Made by a program: the position numbers and the translations under genes. The notes under the pieces were generated by a model. The model saw only the letters and a list, made by a program, of their open reading frames with translations, made no database searches and had not been told where the DNA came from. This document shows positions 27,916 to 36,652 of a stretch of 64,000 nucleotides of DNA, one piece after another (the stretch's first letter is position 1; every line of letters starts with the position of its first letter). The DNA is taken from NCBI RefSeq assembly GCF_014189535.1, contig NZ_CP050307.1, forward strand, positions 1,922,001-1,986,000, given 5' to 3'. Source of the stretch: Rhizobium lusitanum (GTDB lineage: Bacteria; Pseudomonadota; Alphaproteobacteria; Rhizobiales; Rhizobiaceae).

Positions 27916-28876
27916 TGCCAAGCCAATGATCGATATCAGGAACCTCTCGGTGACCTTCAATCGCGGACGCAAGCCCGTCAGGGCGGTGAACGGCGTCAGC
28001 CTTTCCGTTCGGCCGGGCGAAGTCGTGGCCCTGCTCGGCGAGTCCGGCTCCGGCAAGAGCGTGACGATGCGTTCCCTGCTGCGGCTGCATCCGCCTGGAA
28101 CGACCATAGAAGGCTCGATGACGGTCGCCGGCCGCGATGTGACCGCTCTTTCGAAAAAGGAATTGGGCAGCTTGCGCGGGCCGATCGTCTCGATGGTCTT
28201 TCAGGAACCGCGGCTTGCCCTCGACCCCGTCTATACGCTCGGTCAGCAGATCGAAGAGACGATCAGGCGGCATGAAAATGTGTCGCGTCAAGAAGCCTCG
28301 GCACGGGCGCTTGCCCTGTTTCAGAAGGTTCGTATCCCTTCGCCGGAACGACGCCTCAGGAATTATCCGCACGAAATGTCCGGCGGCATGCTGCAGCGTT
28401 CGATGATCGCGATGGCGCTCTCCTGCAATCCGAAAGTGCTGCTTGCCGACGAGCCGACGACGGCCCTCGACGCGACGGTGCAAATTCAGATCCTCCTCCT
28501 GATCCGGGAGCTTCAGGAGGAATATGGACTGTCGGTGATCTTCGTCACGCATGACATCGGCGTCGCGGCGGAAGTCGCCGACAGGATTGCGGTGATGTAT
28601 GCCGGGCGGGTCGTCGAGGAAGGCACTGTCTCCGACATCATCAACCAACCGAAGCATCCCTACACCCGTGGCTTGCTGGGAGCCCGCGTCGAGCTGGCGC
28701 ATGGCCGGGACAGGCTGGTGACAATTCCGGGCTCGCCACCCGATCTTGCAAACATGCCACCTGGCTGCGCCTTCGCGCCTCGCTGCCCACAGGTGTCTGA
28801 CGCGTGCCGATCCCGTGTGCCCGATCTCGTCAGCCAAGGCGGAACCGGACAGGTGGCCTGCCTTCAATACGCGTGA
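27908..28876 (+). CDS. ABC transporter ATP-binding protein, DppD-like
   Basis: 322 residues. Walker A GESGSGKSV, Q-loop VFQEPRLALDPV, signature MSGGMLQRSMIAMAL, Walker B VLLADEPTTALD, and the C-terminal PPGCAFAPRCPQVSDAC motif. It overlaps the DppF-like gene by 8 nt and has GGAG seven nt upstream. Gene order in this operon is A-B-C-F-D. Confidence 0.92.
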   Translation: MTDAKPMIDIRNLSVTFNRGRKPVRAVNGVSLSVRPGEVVALLGESGSGKSVTMRSLLRLHPPGTTIEGSMTVAGRDVTALSKKELGSLRGPIVSMVFQEPRLALDPVYTLGQQIEETIRRHENVSRQEASARALALFQKVRIPSPERRLRNYPHEMSGGMLQRSMIAMALSCNPKVLLADEPTTALDATVQIQILLLIRELQEEYGLSVIFVTHDIGVAAEVADRIAVMYAGRVVEEGTVSDIINQPKHPYTRGLLGARVELAHGRDRLVTIPGSPPDLANMPPGCAFAPRCPQVSDACRSRVPDLVSQGGTGQVACLQYA

Positions 28877-28927
28877 GTTTCGAGCTATCCGTCACTAAAA
28901 AAACAATTACGAACCAGGGAGACCGTC

Positions 28928-29632
28928 GTGCTCGTTCAGCATCCTCAACATACAACGAAGCACATCGTCCTCATCAACCCGAATACGTCTGAGACGACGA
29001 CAACAATGATGACCGACATCGCCCGCAGCGTCCTTCCGCCCGATGTCACCATCGAAGGCATGACCGCGACGAGCGGCGTTCCAATGATCCTCGATGATAG
29101 GCAGTTGGCGGCCTCCACCGCCGGAGTGGTCGAGTTGGGGCTCGCAGCGGCCCGGTTTTGCGACGGCATCATCGTCAGCGCCTTCGGCGATCCCGGCATC
29201 GAGCAGCTAAGGGAACTCATCGATGTTCCCGTTGTCGGCATCTGCGAGGCCAGCATGCTTGAGGCGTCCGCGCGTCGACGTCGTTTTGGCATCGCGACGG
29301 TCACGCCCGATCTCGTCGCCAGCTTTGCCCGCAAGGCGGAAGGCCTTGGACTTGGTCAGCTCTTCACAGGGACGCGCCTGACCGAAGGCGACCCGCAAAA
29401 GCTCGCGGCCAATCCGGAGCGGCTGCAGGCCGAACTTGCCTTTGCGGTCGAACAGGCATTCGACCTCGACGGAGCCGAGGCTGTCATCATCGGTGGTGGG
29501 CCATTGGGACAGGCCGCCGTTGAGCTGGGGCGCCGGTTTTCCAGGCCGGTGATTGCACCGATCACGGCGGCCGTTGCGCTGCTGCTGCTCCAAATCAAAG
29601 CCACGTCTGCCACCAGCAACCTTTCTCCATGA
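28928..29632 (+). CDS. Aspartate/hydantoin racemase-family protein lacking both catalytic Cys
   Basis: 234 residues of the Asp/Glu/hydantoin racemase fold (LINPNTSETTTTMM at the N-terminus, VPVVGICEASMLEA in the middle). In racemases the two catalytic cysteines lie in CFxDPG and LGCAGM. Here these read SAFGDPG (Ala85) and IGGGPL (Gly190), so the two-base racemisation mechanism should not work as described. It may be a divergent isomerase or lyase; similar Cys-less subfamilies appear to exist. GTG start with GGGAGA upstream. It lies 51 nt after the transporter, so a ureide/hydantoin-type substrate is plausible. Confidence 0.8.
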   Translation: MLVQHPQHTTKHIVLINPNTSETTTTMMTDIARSVLPPDVTIEGMTATSGVPMILDDRQLAASTAGVVELGLAAARFCDGIIVSAFGDPGIEQLRELIDVPVVGICEASMLEASARRRRFGIATVTPDLVASFARKAEGLGLGQLFTGTRLTEGDPQKLAANPERLQAELAFAVEQAFDLDGAEAVIIGGGPLGQAAVELGRRFSRPVIAPITAAVALLLLQIKATSATSNLSP

Positions 29633-30570
29633 GGAGCGCGCACGGACGTCGGTTGCCGGCGCCCTTTTCGATTGCAAATCGGGTAGCCGCGACCGAAAAT
29701 CCCTCAGCGAGCAATCTGGTGGAGACGGGAGTGCCCAAAGAAACGTCGTTTCTGTTCAGTGTCAGGCAGGCTCTTCCGGCGCTCCACCCCGCCGAGCGGC
29801 GGCTTGGAGATTTTGTCTGCGATTTTCCAGGCGAGCTTGCGAGCTATTCCGCGCAGGAACTGGCGGCACTTGCCCATGTTTCGAAGGCGACCGTTTCGCG
29901 GTTCGTCCAGCGGCTGGGTTACGCAAACTACGAAGAGGCACGCAGGCACGCCCGCGCCGAGCAGCAGACTGGATCGCGACTGTTTCTGTCAACCTCCACA
30001 GATGCCTCCACGAGGCAATCGATCAAAGCACACATCGCACAAGCGATCGCCAACATTGACGCGACATTTCTCGCAATCAACGATACGCAAATCGACGCTG
30101 TTGCAGAAGCAATGCTAAACGCCCGCAAGGTATGGGTGGTTGGCTTCCGCGCCAATCATCCCTTCGCCTCCTATCTCCAGTGGCAACTCACGCAGGTCAT
30201 CGAGAATATCGTGGCGATCCCCGGTCCGGGGCAGACCCTCGGCGAGCATTTGGTCAGCGTGCAGGAAGACGATGTCGTCGTGCTGTTCGGCCTGCGGCGG
30301 CGGATAGCGCGGATGGATCTGCTGATCGAGCAAATCCTGCGGTCGAAAGCCAGGTTTCTTTACATCACCGACGAAGGTGCGCCCGTTCTGACAAGCGCCG
30401 AATGGCATTTTCTTTGCCAGACACTGGCGCCCGGGCCACTCTTCAATCATGCCTCCGTCATGGCGCTTTGCCACCTGCTCATAACGCGATGCGTCGAAAA
30501 GGCGGAGGTGTCAGGTCGAAGGCGCCTGCGAAGCATCGAAGCTTTGAACGATAGCCTTGAGGAGCTTTAG
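29629..30570 (+). CDS. MurR/RpiR-family transcriptional regulator
   Basis: 313 residues. The N-terminal RpiR-type HTH (AERRLGDFVCDFPGELASYSAQELAALAHVSKATVSRFVQRLGY) is followed by a SIS phosphosugar-isomerase-like domain from about residue 160 (ARKVWVVGFRANHPFASYLQWQL). The ATG overlaps the racemase stop by 4 nt; a GTG at 29731 that removes about 34 unconserved residues is an alternative start. Last gene of the unit and probably its local regulator. The SIS ligand need not be a sugar phosphate. Confidence 0.88.
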   Translation: MRSAHGRRLPAPFSIANRVAATENPSASNLVETGVPKETSFLFSVRQALPALHPAERRLGDFVCDFPGELASYSAQELAALAHVSKATVSRFVQRLGYANYEEARRHARAEQQTGSRLFLSTSTDASTRQSIKAHIAQAIANIDATFLAINDTQIDAVAEAMLNARKVWVVGFRANHPFASYLQWQLTQVIENIVAIPGPGQTLGEHLVSVQEDDVVVLFGLRRRIARMDLLIEQILRSKARFLYITDEGAPVLTSAEWHFLCQTLAPGPLFNHASVMALCHLLITRCVEKAEVSGRRRLRSIEALNDSLEEL

Positions 30571-30708
30571 GCAGATGGCATTCCCTTATCGAGATGAAAG
30601 ATCCGGGCGCGCATCTGACGGAAAGGCACTGTAAATTTATCGGCCTCGGGTCAAGGGCCGACGCGAGGTCCGTGATCAGGCGACATGAAGATGGGCGATC
30701 GGGTCGGA

Positions 30709-31470
30709 TTAAATAGTAACAGGATCTGCCTGAGACACCCGAGCGATCCTACTCGTAAACTCGCGGGTGCGCTGCACCCGAGGAGCGTCGAATATCTGCT
30801 CCGGCGGACCAATTTCCTGGATCTTGCCATTCGCCATGAAGACAACGCGATCGGAAACCTCACGTACGAAATTCATTTCATGGGAAACGATCAGAAGGGT
30901 GATGTTCTCGGAGGCCAAGAGCTTGATAGTATCGAGGACTTCGCTCACCCGCTCAGGATCAAGCGCAGACGTGACTTCATCGAGCAGCAGGATTTCCGGC
31001 TTCAGGCAAAGCGCCCGCGCAAGTGCCACACGCTGTTGCTGGCCGCCCGAAAGCTCATCCGGATAGGCGTTGAGCTTGTCGCCAAGCCCCACCTTCTCGA
31101 GCAGGCGCCGGGCGTCAGCCTCCACCTCGCTCCTATCGCGCTTTCGAACCTTCGCCGGGGCGACCGTGACGTTGGCAAGCACAGTCATATTGCCGAACAG
31201 ATTATATTGCTGGAACACGATCGCGAGCTTTTCCCGCGCGGCCTTCAGCGAGCGGCGATCGGCATAGTCGATCTTGCTACCGTCGAGAACAATCTCGCCA
31301 CGGTCCGGCTTGAGGAGACCAGTGATCACCCGCAGCAGCGTGCTCTTACCGGACCCTGACGGGCCGATCAGGCTCACGATCTCGCCGCGCTCCACCGTCA
31401 GGTCTATGCCGTCGAGGACGGTGAGATTAGCGTAGCTGGCCGTGAGACCGCGAATGTCGAGATGCGCCAA
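30709..31470 (-). CDS. Amino-acid ABC transporter ATP-binding protein
   Basis: 253 residues of the GlnQ/HisP family. Walker A GPSGSGKST, Q-loop VFQQYNLFGNMTV, signature LSGGQQQRVALARAL, Walker B ILLLDEVTSALD, switch His in LIVSHEMNFVREVSDRVVFM. The start is a TTG at 31470 preceded by GGAGAG; it lies 44 nt inside the 3' end of the permease gene, since no suitable ATG is available. Last gene of the four-gene importer operon on the minus strand. Confidence 0.9.
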   Translation of the reverse strand: MAHLDIRGLTASYANLTVLDGIDLTVERGEIVSLIGPSGSGKSTLLRVITGLLKPDRGEIVLDGSKIDYADRRSLKAAREKLAIVFQQYNLFGNMTVLANVTVAPAKVRKRDRSEVEADARRLLEKVGLGDKLNAYPDELSGGQQQRVALARALCLKPEILLLDEVTSALDPERVSEVLDTIKLLASENITLLIVSHEMNFVREVSDRVVFMANGKIQEIGPPEQIFDAPRVQRTREFTSRIARVSQADPVTI

Positions 31471-32137
31471 GATAGCTCTCCAGATAGGCCCCCAGCCGGG
31501 CCAGGGGGTAGGAAATCAGAAAATAGAGAATAAGGATCGTCGCGAAGACGAGCAGAGCCGAAAAGCCCTTGGTATTGAGGATCTTGCCCGCCTGGGTGAG
31601 TTCGAGGACACCGATCTGCGAGGCAAGCGCCGTGTCCTTGATGAACAGGACGAAATAGCCGAACACCGGCGGCAGGATCAGCGGCCAGGCTTGCGGCCAG
31701 CGAACGAGACAAAGGGTCTGCCAGGGTGAGAAATTCATGACCTCGGCAGCTTCGAGCTGACTGGGACGCACGGCGGCAAGCCCCGCGCGGATGATCTCGG
31801 CGACGAAGGCAGTGGAAATAACCGAGGTGCTGATCAGCGTGACGACCAGCGGCGAAATATCAAAGCCAAGCACCTGCGCGCCGAAGAAGAACACCAGCAA
31901 TGTCACCAGGAAGGGCACACGCCGAAACACTTCGACATAGACCAAAGCGATGATCTTGAGAGGCAGGAGAAGCCGAGAACGCGACAGGCGGGCCAGGGAC
32001 AGGATCGTTCCGAATACGACCCCGACGAGGCAGCCGACGGCCGAGAGAAAAAGCGTCGTCAACGCAGCCTCGGCAAGCATGATGATGTTGTAGCTCGTGA
32101 AGACCTGGGGAAATTGAACAATAATATCCTTCAACAT
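31427..32137 (-). CDS. Amino-acid ABC transporter permease
   Basis: 236-residue HisM/GlnP-type permease with the family loop LAAVRPSQLEAAEVMNFSPWQTLCLVRWPQA. The ATG at 32137 shares one base with the TGA of the preceding permease (TGATG). A TTG one codon earlier is less likely. Inner membrane; forms a heterodimeric channel with the next listed permease. Confidence 0.9.
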   Translation of the reverse strand: MLKDIIVQFPQVFTSYNIIMLAEAALTTLFLSAVGCLVGVVFGTILSLARLSRSRLLLPLKIIALVYVEVFRRVPFLVTLLVFFFGAQVLGFDISPLVVTLISTSVISTAFVAEIIRAGLAAVRPSQLEAAEVMNFSPWQTLCLVRWPQAWPLILPPVFGYFVLFIKDTALASQIGVLELTQAGKILNTKGFSALLVFATILILYFLISYPLARLGAYLESYLGASRHSRSHGQLR

Positions 32138-32811
32138 CAAAGCACCCTGACCCTTGCGCGGAAGACGTAGCGACCGACCACCGCGAGCAGGATCGTCGCC
32201 ATGAAGGTGATGACGACATAAAGCCCGGCGATCGTCGTGAAGATCTCGATCGAGCGAAACGTTGTCGAGTTCACATTGAACGCCCGGCCTGTCAGCTCCT
32301 CGACGCCGAACACGGCCGCCATCGATGTGCCGAGTGTCATCAGGATATATTGGTTGCTGAGCGGAGGCATGGAGACGCGGAAGACATGCGGCACGATCAC
32401 ATAGCGCAGGCTCTGAAGCCGGTTCATGCCCAGCGTCTCGGCCGCGTCGAGTTCCTCACGGTGCACCGATGCGAGGCCGGCTCTAAGGATTTCCGTCAAA
32501 TAGGCTCCCGCATTCAACGTCATGCCGATCAGCACGGCCGCGAAGGGCGAGAACACGACGCCAAGATCCGGCAAGCCGAAGAAGATCACGTAGATCTGCA
32601 CGAGCTGCGGCGTGTTGGTGAAGAAGACAACATAGGCCCGCACCAGCCGCGACAGGATCGGGCCACCCTCGTTGCGGGCGATGGCAAGCGCGAAACCGAT
32701 CACAATGCCACCCGCGAAGGCAAGGACGCTCAGCTCAAGGCTAAGCAGAGCGCCCCCTATCAAATAAGGCAGATAGGATGTGATCTGGCTGTAATGTAGA
32801 GCGTAGTGCAT
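32137..32811 (-). CDS. Amino-acid ABC transporter permease
   Basis: 224-residue HisQ/GlnP-type permease. The loop LASVHREELDAAETLGMNRLQSLRYVIVPHV contacts the ATPase, and several membrane segments are evident from the N-terminus (YLPYLIGGALLSLELSVLAF). It follows the binding protein by 36 nt. Confidence 0.9.
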   Translation of the reverse strand: MHYALHYSQITSYLPYLIGGALLSLELSVLAFAGGIVIGFALAIARNEGGPILSRLVRAYVVFFTNTPQLVQIYVIFFGLPDLGVVFSPFAAVLIGMTLNAGAYLTEILRAGLASVHREELDAAETLGMNRLQSLRYVIVPHVFRVSMPPLSNQYILMTLGTSMAAVFGVEELTGRAFNVNSTTFRSIEIFTTIAGLYVVITFMATILLAVVGRYVFRARVRVL

Positions 32812-32847
32812 GACCCGATCCCGTTCCGTATCAGCCGTGTCGTCCGG

Positions 32848-33657
32848 TCAGAAATAAGGCGTGACAGGGACCGGATAGACCATGTCGATCCCGAACCACT
32901 GCTTGTAGGTCTGCTTCATGAAGCCGTTTGTCTGCAGCTGATAAAGGGCCACATTGACCCACGACTTCAGCGCCGTATTGCCCTGCGCCAAGCCGATGCA
33001 ATCATAGTCGATCGAGGCCGACTTATCCGTGATCACCCGCGTCTCCGCGCTATAGTTCTTGGTATAGGCGCCGAGATAATCGACAACGTCGACGATGGCA
33101 TCGCCCCGGCCCTGCTCGAAGGCGCGCACGGCATCGGGATAATTGTCGAACAACGTCACCTGCGCCTTCGGCAAGCGGTCCTTCACGAAATCGACGGGTG
33201 TCGTACCGCGCACTTCGACCAGATGAACCTCAGTGGAGTTCAGATCGTCCATGGTCTGGTAAGGCTTGTCCTTCGCAACCAGTGCGCTGATCGCTTCGGT
33301 CTGGATCGGCAGGGAGAAATCGATCACCTTCGCCCGGTCGGCCGTGCGGGTCAGCGCGCCAAGTACGATATCGGCCTTGCCGGTCGCCAGAAACGGCACG
33401 CGATCAGCCGACGAGACCTGCACGAGCGAAACCTCCACTCCGAGCATCTCGCCGAGCTTCTTGGCGACATCGACGTCGAAACCCTCGATTTCGTTCTTGT
33501 CGTTGAAGCGGCCGAGCGGCGGCAGGTTCGGATTGATGCCCACTACGATCTTCTTGGCCGAAAGAATTTCATCCAGGCTATGCGCATCGGCGGCAACCGC
33601 CGTGAGAGCGAGGCAGGCCGCGCCGGCAAGCATACAAACCGTCTTTAAACTATTCAT
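32848..33657 (-). CDS. Amino-acid ABC transporter substrate-binding protein
   Basis: 269 residues, SBP_bac_3 family. Sec signal peptide (TVCMLAGAACLALTAVAADAHS), then the typical KIVVGINPNLPPLGRFNDKNEIEGFDVDVAKKLGEML and GKADIVLGALTRTADRAKVIDFSLP. First gene of the importer, divergent from the dehydrogenase operon at 33778, with which it probably shares ligand and control. An amino or imino acid or opine is expected. Confidence 0.9.
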   Translation of the reverse strand: MNSLKTVCMLAGAACLALTAVAADAHSLDEILSAKKIVVGINPNLPPLGRFNDKNEIEGFDVDVAKKLGEMLGVEVSLVQVSSADRVPFLATGKADIVLGALTRTADRAKVIDFSLPIQTEAISALVAKDKPYQTMDDLNSTEVHLVEVRGTTPVDFVKDRLPKAQVTLFDNYPDAVRAFEQGRGDAIVDVVDYLGAYTKNYSAETRVITDKSASIDYDCIGLAQGNTALKSWVNVALYQLQTNGFMKQTYKQWFGIDMVYPVPVTPYF

Positions 33658-33777
33658 ATTGATCCCCTTTTTTTGCTTTGCCGTGGCCAGACCGGAGATA
33701 TTTCAGCATCCGAACCGTTGCACTGGCGTTCCCGACGGTGTATCTATTGTATACCGTTCGTAGACGAAAGAAACACC
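33658..33777. promoter_or_regulatory. Divergent promoter region with GTATAC palindrome
   Basis: 120 nt between the importer and the dehydrogenase operon. It contains TTGTATACC with a GTATAC palindrome at 33749-33754, the kind of core bound by GntR/FCD regulators such as the one at 37587. No clear -10/-35 pairs were assigned. Operator function is a guess from position and pattern. Confidence 0.3.
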
Positions 33778-34095
33778 GTGACAGACGAAAGTCAACCCTT
33801 CGAATTGAGACGGCCCAGTCTGCGAGAGCCGAATGTGAAGCGTGGGGCGCCTGTGCGCTTCACCTTTGACGGCGACCTCGTTGACGCCTATGCGGGAGAA
33901 TCGGTGGCGGCCGCACTGCTTGCCGCCGGCTATCGAACCCTGCGGGAAAGCCCGAACGAGCGTGCGCCACGAGGTGCATTCTGCTGGATGGGCCTCTGCC
34001 AGGAATGCACGATGGAAATAGACGGAATTCGCCGGCCGGCTTGCCGCACGGAATGTGCGAATGGCATTATCGTGCGCAAAGGAACAATCGCATGA
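33778..34095 (+). CDS. (2Fe-2S) ferredoxin-type subunit of a flavin dehydrogenase (HcnA/OoxC-like)
   Basis: 105 residues. Small plant-type [2Fe-2S] domain with cysteines in FCWMGLCQECTMEIDG and RPACRTEC, as in the gamma subunits of opine oxidases, hydrogen cyanide synthase and D-hydroxyproline dehydrogenase. GTG start chosen because the upstream in-frame codons look non-coding. The stop overlaps the next gene by 4 nt. It passes electrons between the two flavoprotein subunits that follow. Confidence 0.85.
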   Translation: MTDESQPFELRRPSLREPNVKRGAPVRFTFDGDLVDAYAGESVAAALLAAGYRTLRESPNERAPRGAFCWMGLCQECTMEIDGIRRPACRTECANGIIVRKGTIA

Positions 34096-35519
34096 GCGAG
34101 ACCTGCGATGTGCTCGTCATTGGAGCTGGCCCGGCCGGCACAGAGGCTGCCTTGTCCGCCGCCGGCTGCGGCCTGCGGGTGGTGCTGGCCGACGAAGCCC
34201 CCTCTGCAGGCGGACAGGTCTATCGCGCGCCGCCCGATACCTTTTCCGGCCTGCCAGCCACCCCGGAAAGCCGCATAGGAGATGCGTTGCGTCGCCGGCT
34301 CGCGGAAAGCACGGTCGACACCCATTTCGGTCATATCGTCTGGTCGGTCTCGCCGGACTTGCGAGTGGACGCTCTGGCAAAGGAGGGCCCGGTGTCGTGG
34401 AGCGCCCGCAAGATCATTGTCGCGACCGGCGCGCAGGAGCGGGTCGTGCCGTTTCCCGGCTGGACGCTTCCCGGCATCATCGGCCTCGCCGGTGCGACGA
34501 TACTTCTCAAGTCGCAACGCATGCTGCCGGGCCGCAGCACTCTGGTCGCCGGGCAAGGCCCGCTTCTCCTGGCGGTCGCCGCCGGAATTCTGAAGGCGGG
34601 CGGTACGGTGGCCGGTGTCGTCGATCTTTCCTCCCGCAGCGAATGGCTGGCGCAGAGCCCCGCATTCCTGACCCGCCCCGACCTTGCCGCTCGCGGTGCC
34701 GGATGGCTGGCCCGCCTTCATGGCACGCGCGTTCCCTTTTTCTATCGCCACGCCATCCGCCGCGCCGTAAAGCGGGATGAGAACGAAATTGAGGTGACGA
34801 TCGGCCCTGTCGACCGGAGTGGTTGTTCGATCGCGGGTAAGGAGCGGATATTCACCGTCGATGCCGTCGCCGTCGGCAACGGTCTTGTCGCCTCCACCGA
34901 CGTCACCAGGCTGCTGCGGGCAGAGCATACATTCGACGAGGCTCGCGGCGGCTGGATTCCACGGATCGACGCCGACTTTCGCACCAGCATCGCTGGCCTT
35001 TATACGGTCGGTGACGGCACCGGGATCGCCGGAGCGGCGGCAGCCGCGCTAAACGGTCGTCTCGCCGGCCTTGTGGCCGCCCGCGACCTGGGAGCCCTGA
35101 CGGGCGAAGCCTATGAGGAGAAATCCGCACCCCTTCGCCGAAGCGCCAAACGAGCGCTCGGATTTGGCGGCGCCATGGCCGGGCTGATGGCTCTGAGACC
35201 GGGACAGATCAAAAGCATCGCCGAAGACGCGGTCGTCTGCCGCTGCGAGGACGTGACGCGCCGGGATATCGACTTGGCCTTTGCGGACGGCGCACGCAGT
35301 GCAAACCAGCTCAAAGCCTGGACGCGCTGTGGCATGGGGCCTTGCCAGGGCCGCATCTGCGGCGACATAGCGAGCGCCCTGCTCGCCCAAACGACAGGCG
35401 AACATCCAAGGTCGGGCATGTTTACCGGCCGGACCCCGTTTCGTCCGCTTCCGCTCACCCAGCTTCTCGAGCCGGTCGATTACTCCGAACTGAATCTCCC
35501 ACCGCCCGCGCCGCTATGA
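34092..35519 (+). CDS. FAD/NAD-type oxidoreductase subunit (HcnB/OoxA-like)
   Basis: 475 residues. N-terminal FAD-binding GAGPAGTEAAL; a pyridine-nucleotide-disulphide-oxidoreductase-like core with LYTVGDGTGIAGAAAAALNGRLAG near residue 305. The C-terminal BFD-type four-Cys cluster is CRCEDVTRRDI followed by TRCGMGPCQGRICG. This is the architecture of the alpha subunit of octopine/nopaline oxidase, HcnB and D-hydroxyproline dehydrogenase. Overlaps both neighbours by 4 nt. Membrane-associated electron transfer is known for relatives. Confidence 0.88.
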   Translation: MSETCDVLVIGAGPAGTEAALSAAGCGLRVVLADEAPSAGGQVYRAPPDTFSGLPATPESRIGDALRRRLAESTVDTHFGHIVWSVSPDLRVDALAKEGPVSWSARKIIVATGAQERVVPFPGWTLPGIIGLAGATILLKSQRMLPGRSTLVAGQGPLLLAVAAGILKAGGTVAGVVDLSSRSEWLAQSPAFLTRPDLAARGAGWLARLHGTRVPFFYRHAIRRAVKRDENEIEVTIGPVDRSGCSIAGKERIFTVDAVAVGNGLVASTDVTRLLRAEHTFDEARGGWIPRIDADFRTSIAGLYTVGDGTGIAGAAAAALNGRLAGLVAARDLGALTGEAYEEKSAPLRRSAKRALGFGGAMAGLMALRPGQIKSIAEDAVVCRCEDVTRRDIDLAFADGARSANQLKAWTRCGMGPCQGRICGDIASALLAQTTGEHPRSGMFTGRTPFRPLPLTQLLEPVDYSELNLPPPAPL

Positions 35520-36652
35520 TGTCAAAAAATCCCTCGCAAATATTCGATATCGCCGTGGTCGGCGCAGGCGCGATGGGGGCGACAGCGGCCCTACATCTCG
35601 CGCGTTCCGGCATGCGTGTCGCGTTGATCGACCGTGGTGAAATTTGCCGCGAGGCCTCCGGCGTCAATGCCGGCACGCTGACGCTCCACATGACCCGCGC
35701 CGCCCTGATCCCCTACGCCATGAAGGGGCGCGAACTCTGGCTTGACGCGCCGAACTGGCTCGGCATGGATGTCGGTGCCCGCTCGGCGCCGGGGCTGTCC
35801 CTTGCCTTCACGGCGGCGGAACGAGAGATGCTGGAAAAAAGGGCGCAGGCGCGTGCCGCCATGGGCGCGCCTATTCGGCTGATCACACCCGCCGAGGCTC
35901 TTCGGATAGAACCGGGTCTCAATCCTTCCCTCATTGCCGCCGCCTATTGCGAGCTCGATGGTCACGTCACCGCCTATATGACGGGCCGCGCCTATCGAAA
36001 GGCACTGGTCGCGGCAAATGTCACCATTCTCGAAAACGCATCCGTCAGCGAGATAGAACCGGATGGCGGCCACTACACCATTCTGCATGAGGATGGCGGA
36101 AGAACGACGACGAAGCGGCTGGTTCTCGCCGGCGGCGTCTGGCTTGAGACGATGCTCGCCTGGCTCGGTTTGAGCGTCCCGATCAAATGCCTGATCAACC
36201 AGCTCGCGGTTACCGAGCGCATGCGGCCGGTGATGCAGACCGTGGTCGGGATCGCCAACGGTCTCCTGTCGCTCAAGCAGTTCGAAAACGGCAGCGTCTT
36301 GATCGGCGGCGGCTGGCAGGGCATCGGCGATCCGATCCGCGGCGGCGTCGAGACGATCCCGGAAAACCTTATCGGCAATGTGCAGCTCGCCCGTCATGCC
36401 ATACCAGCCCTCGGCGACACCCGCATCTTGCGTATCTGGCTCGGCCTCGAATCCGAGACCGCCGATGCCATGCCGATCATCGGACCGCTGTCCGGATTTG
36501 ACGACGCCTATGTGATCGGCGGCGTCCACTCCGGTTACACCAGTGCCCCTTACATGGGACGGCTCCTCGCCGACCGGATTCTCGGGCGTGAGCCCGAAAT
36601 GCCGCTCTTCGACCCCGCCCGGCTGATCAAGAACCCGGAGGAAATAGCGTGA
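35516..36652 (+). CDS. D-amino-acid-oxidase-type FAD subunit (HcnC/OoxB-like)
   Basis: 378 residues of the DAO fold: FDIAVVGAGAMGATAALHLARSGMRVALIDRG at the N-terminus and YVIGGVHSGYTSAPYMGRLLAD at the C-terminus. It is the beta subunit that oxidises the amine or imino acid, partner of the two preceding proteins. Start at 35516 overlaps the previous stop (ATGA); the longer upstream frame lies inside that gene and is not protein-like. Confidence 0.88.
   Translation: MMSKNPSQIFDIAVVGAGAMGATAALHLARSGMRVALIDRGEICREASGVNAGTLTLHMTRAALIPYAMKGRELWLDAPNWLGMDVGARSAPGLSLAFTAAEREMLEKRAQARAAMGAPIRLITPAEALRIEPGLNPSLIAAAYCELDGHVTAYMTGRAYRKALVAANVTILENASVSEIEPDGGHYTILHEDGGRTTTKRLVLAGGVWLETMLAWLGLSVPIKCLINQLAVTERMRPVMQTVVGIANGLLSLKQFENGSVLIGGGWQGIGDPIRGGVETIPENLIGNVQLARHAIPALGDTRILRIWLGLESETADAMPIIGPLSGFDDAYVIGGVHSGYTSAPYMGRLLADRILGREPEMPLFDPARLIKNPEEIA

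Noticed and set aside
26935..28107. 390-codon open frame on the minus strand
   Set aside because: Antisense to the DppF- and DppD-like ATPases, both well supported.
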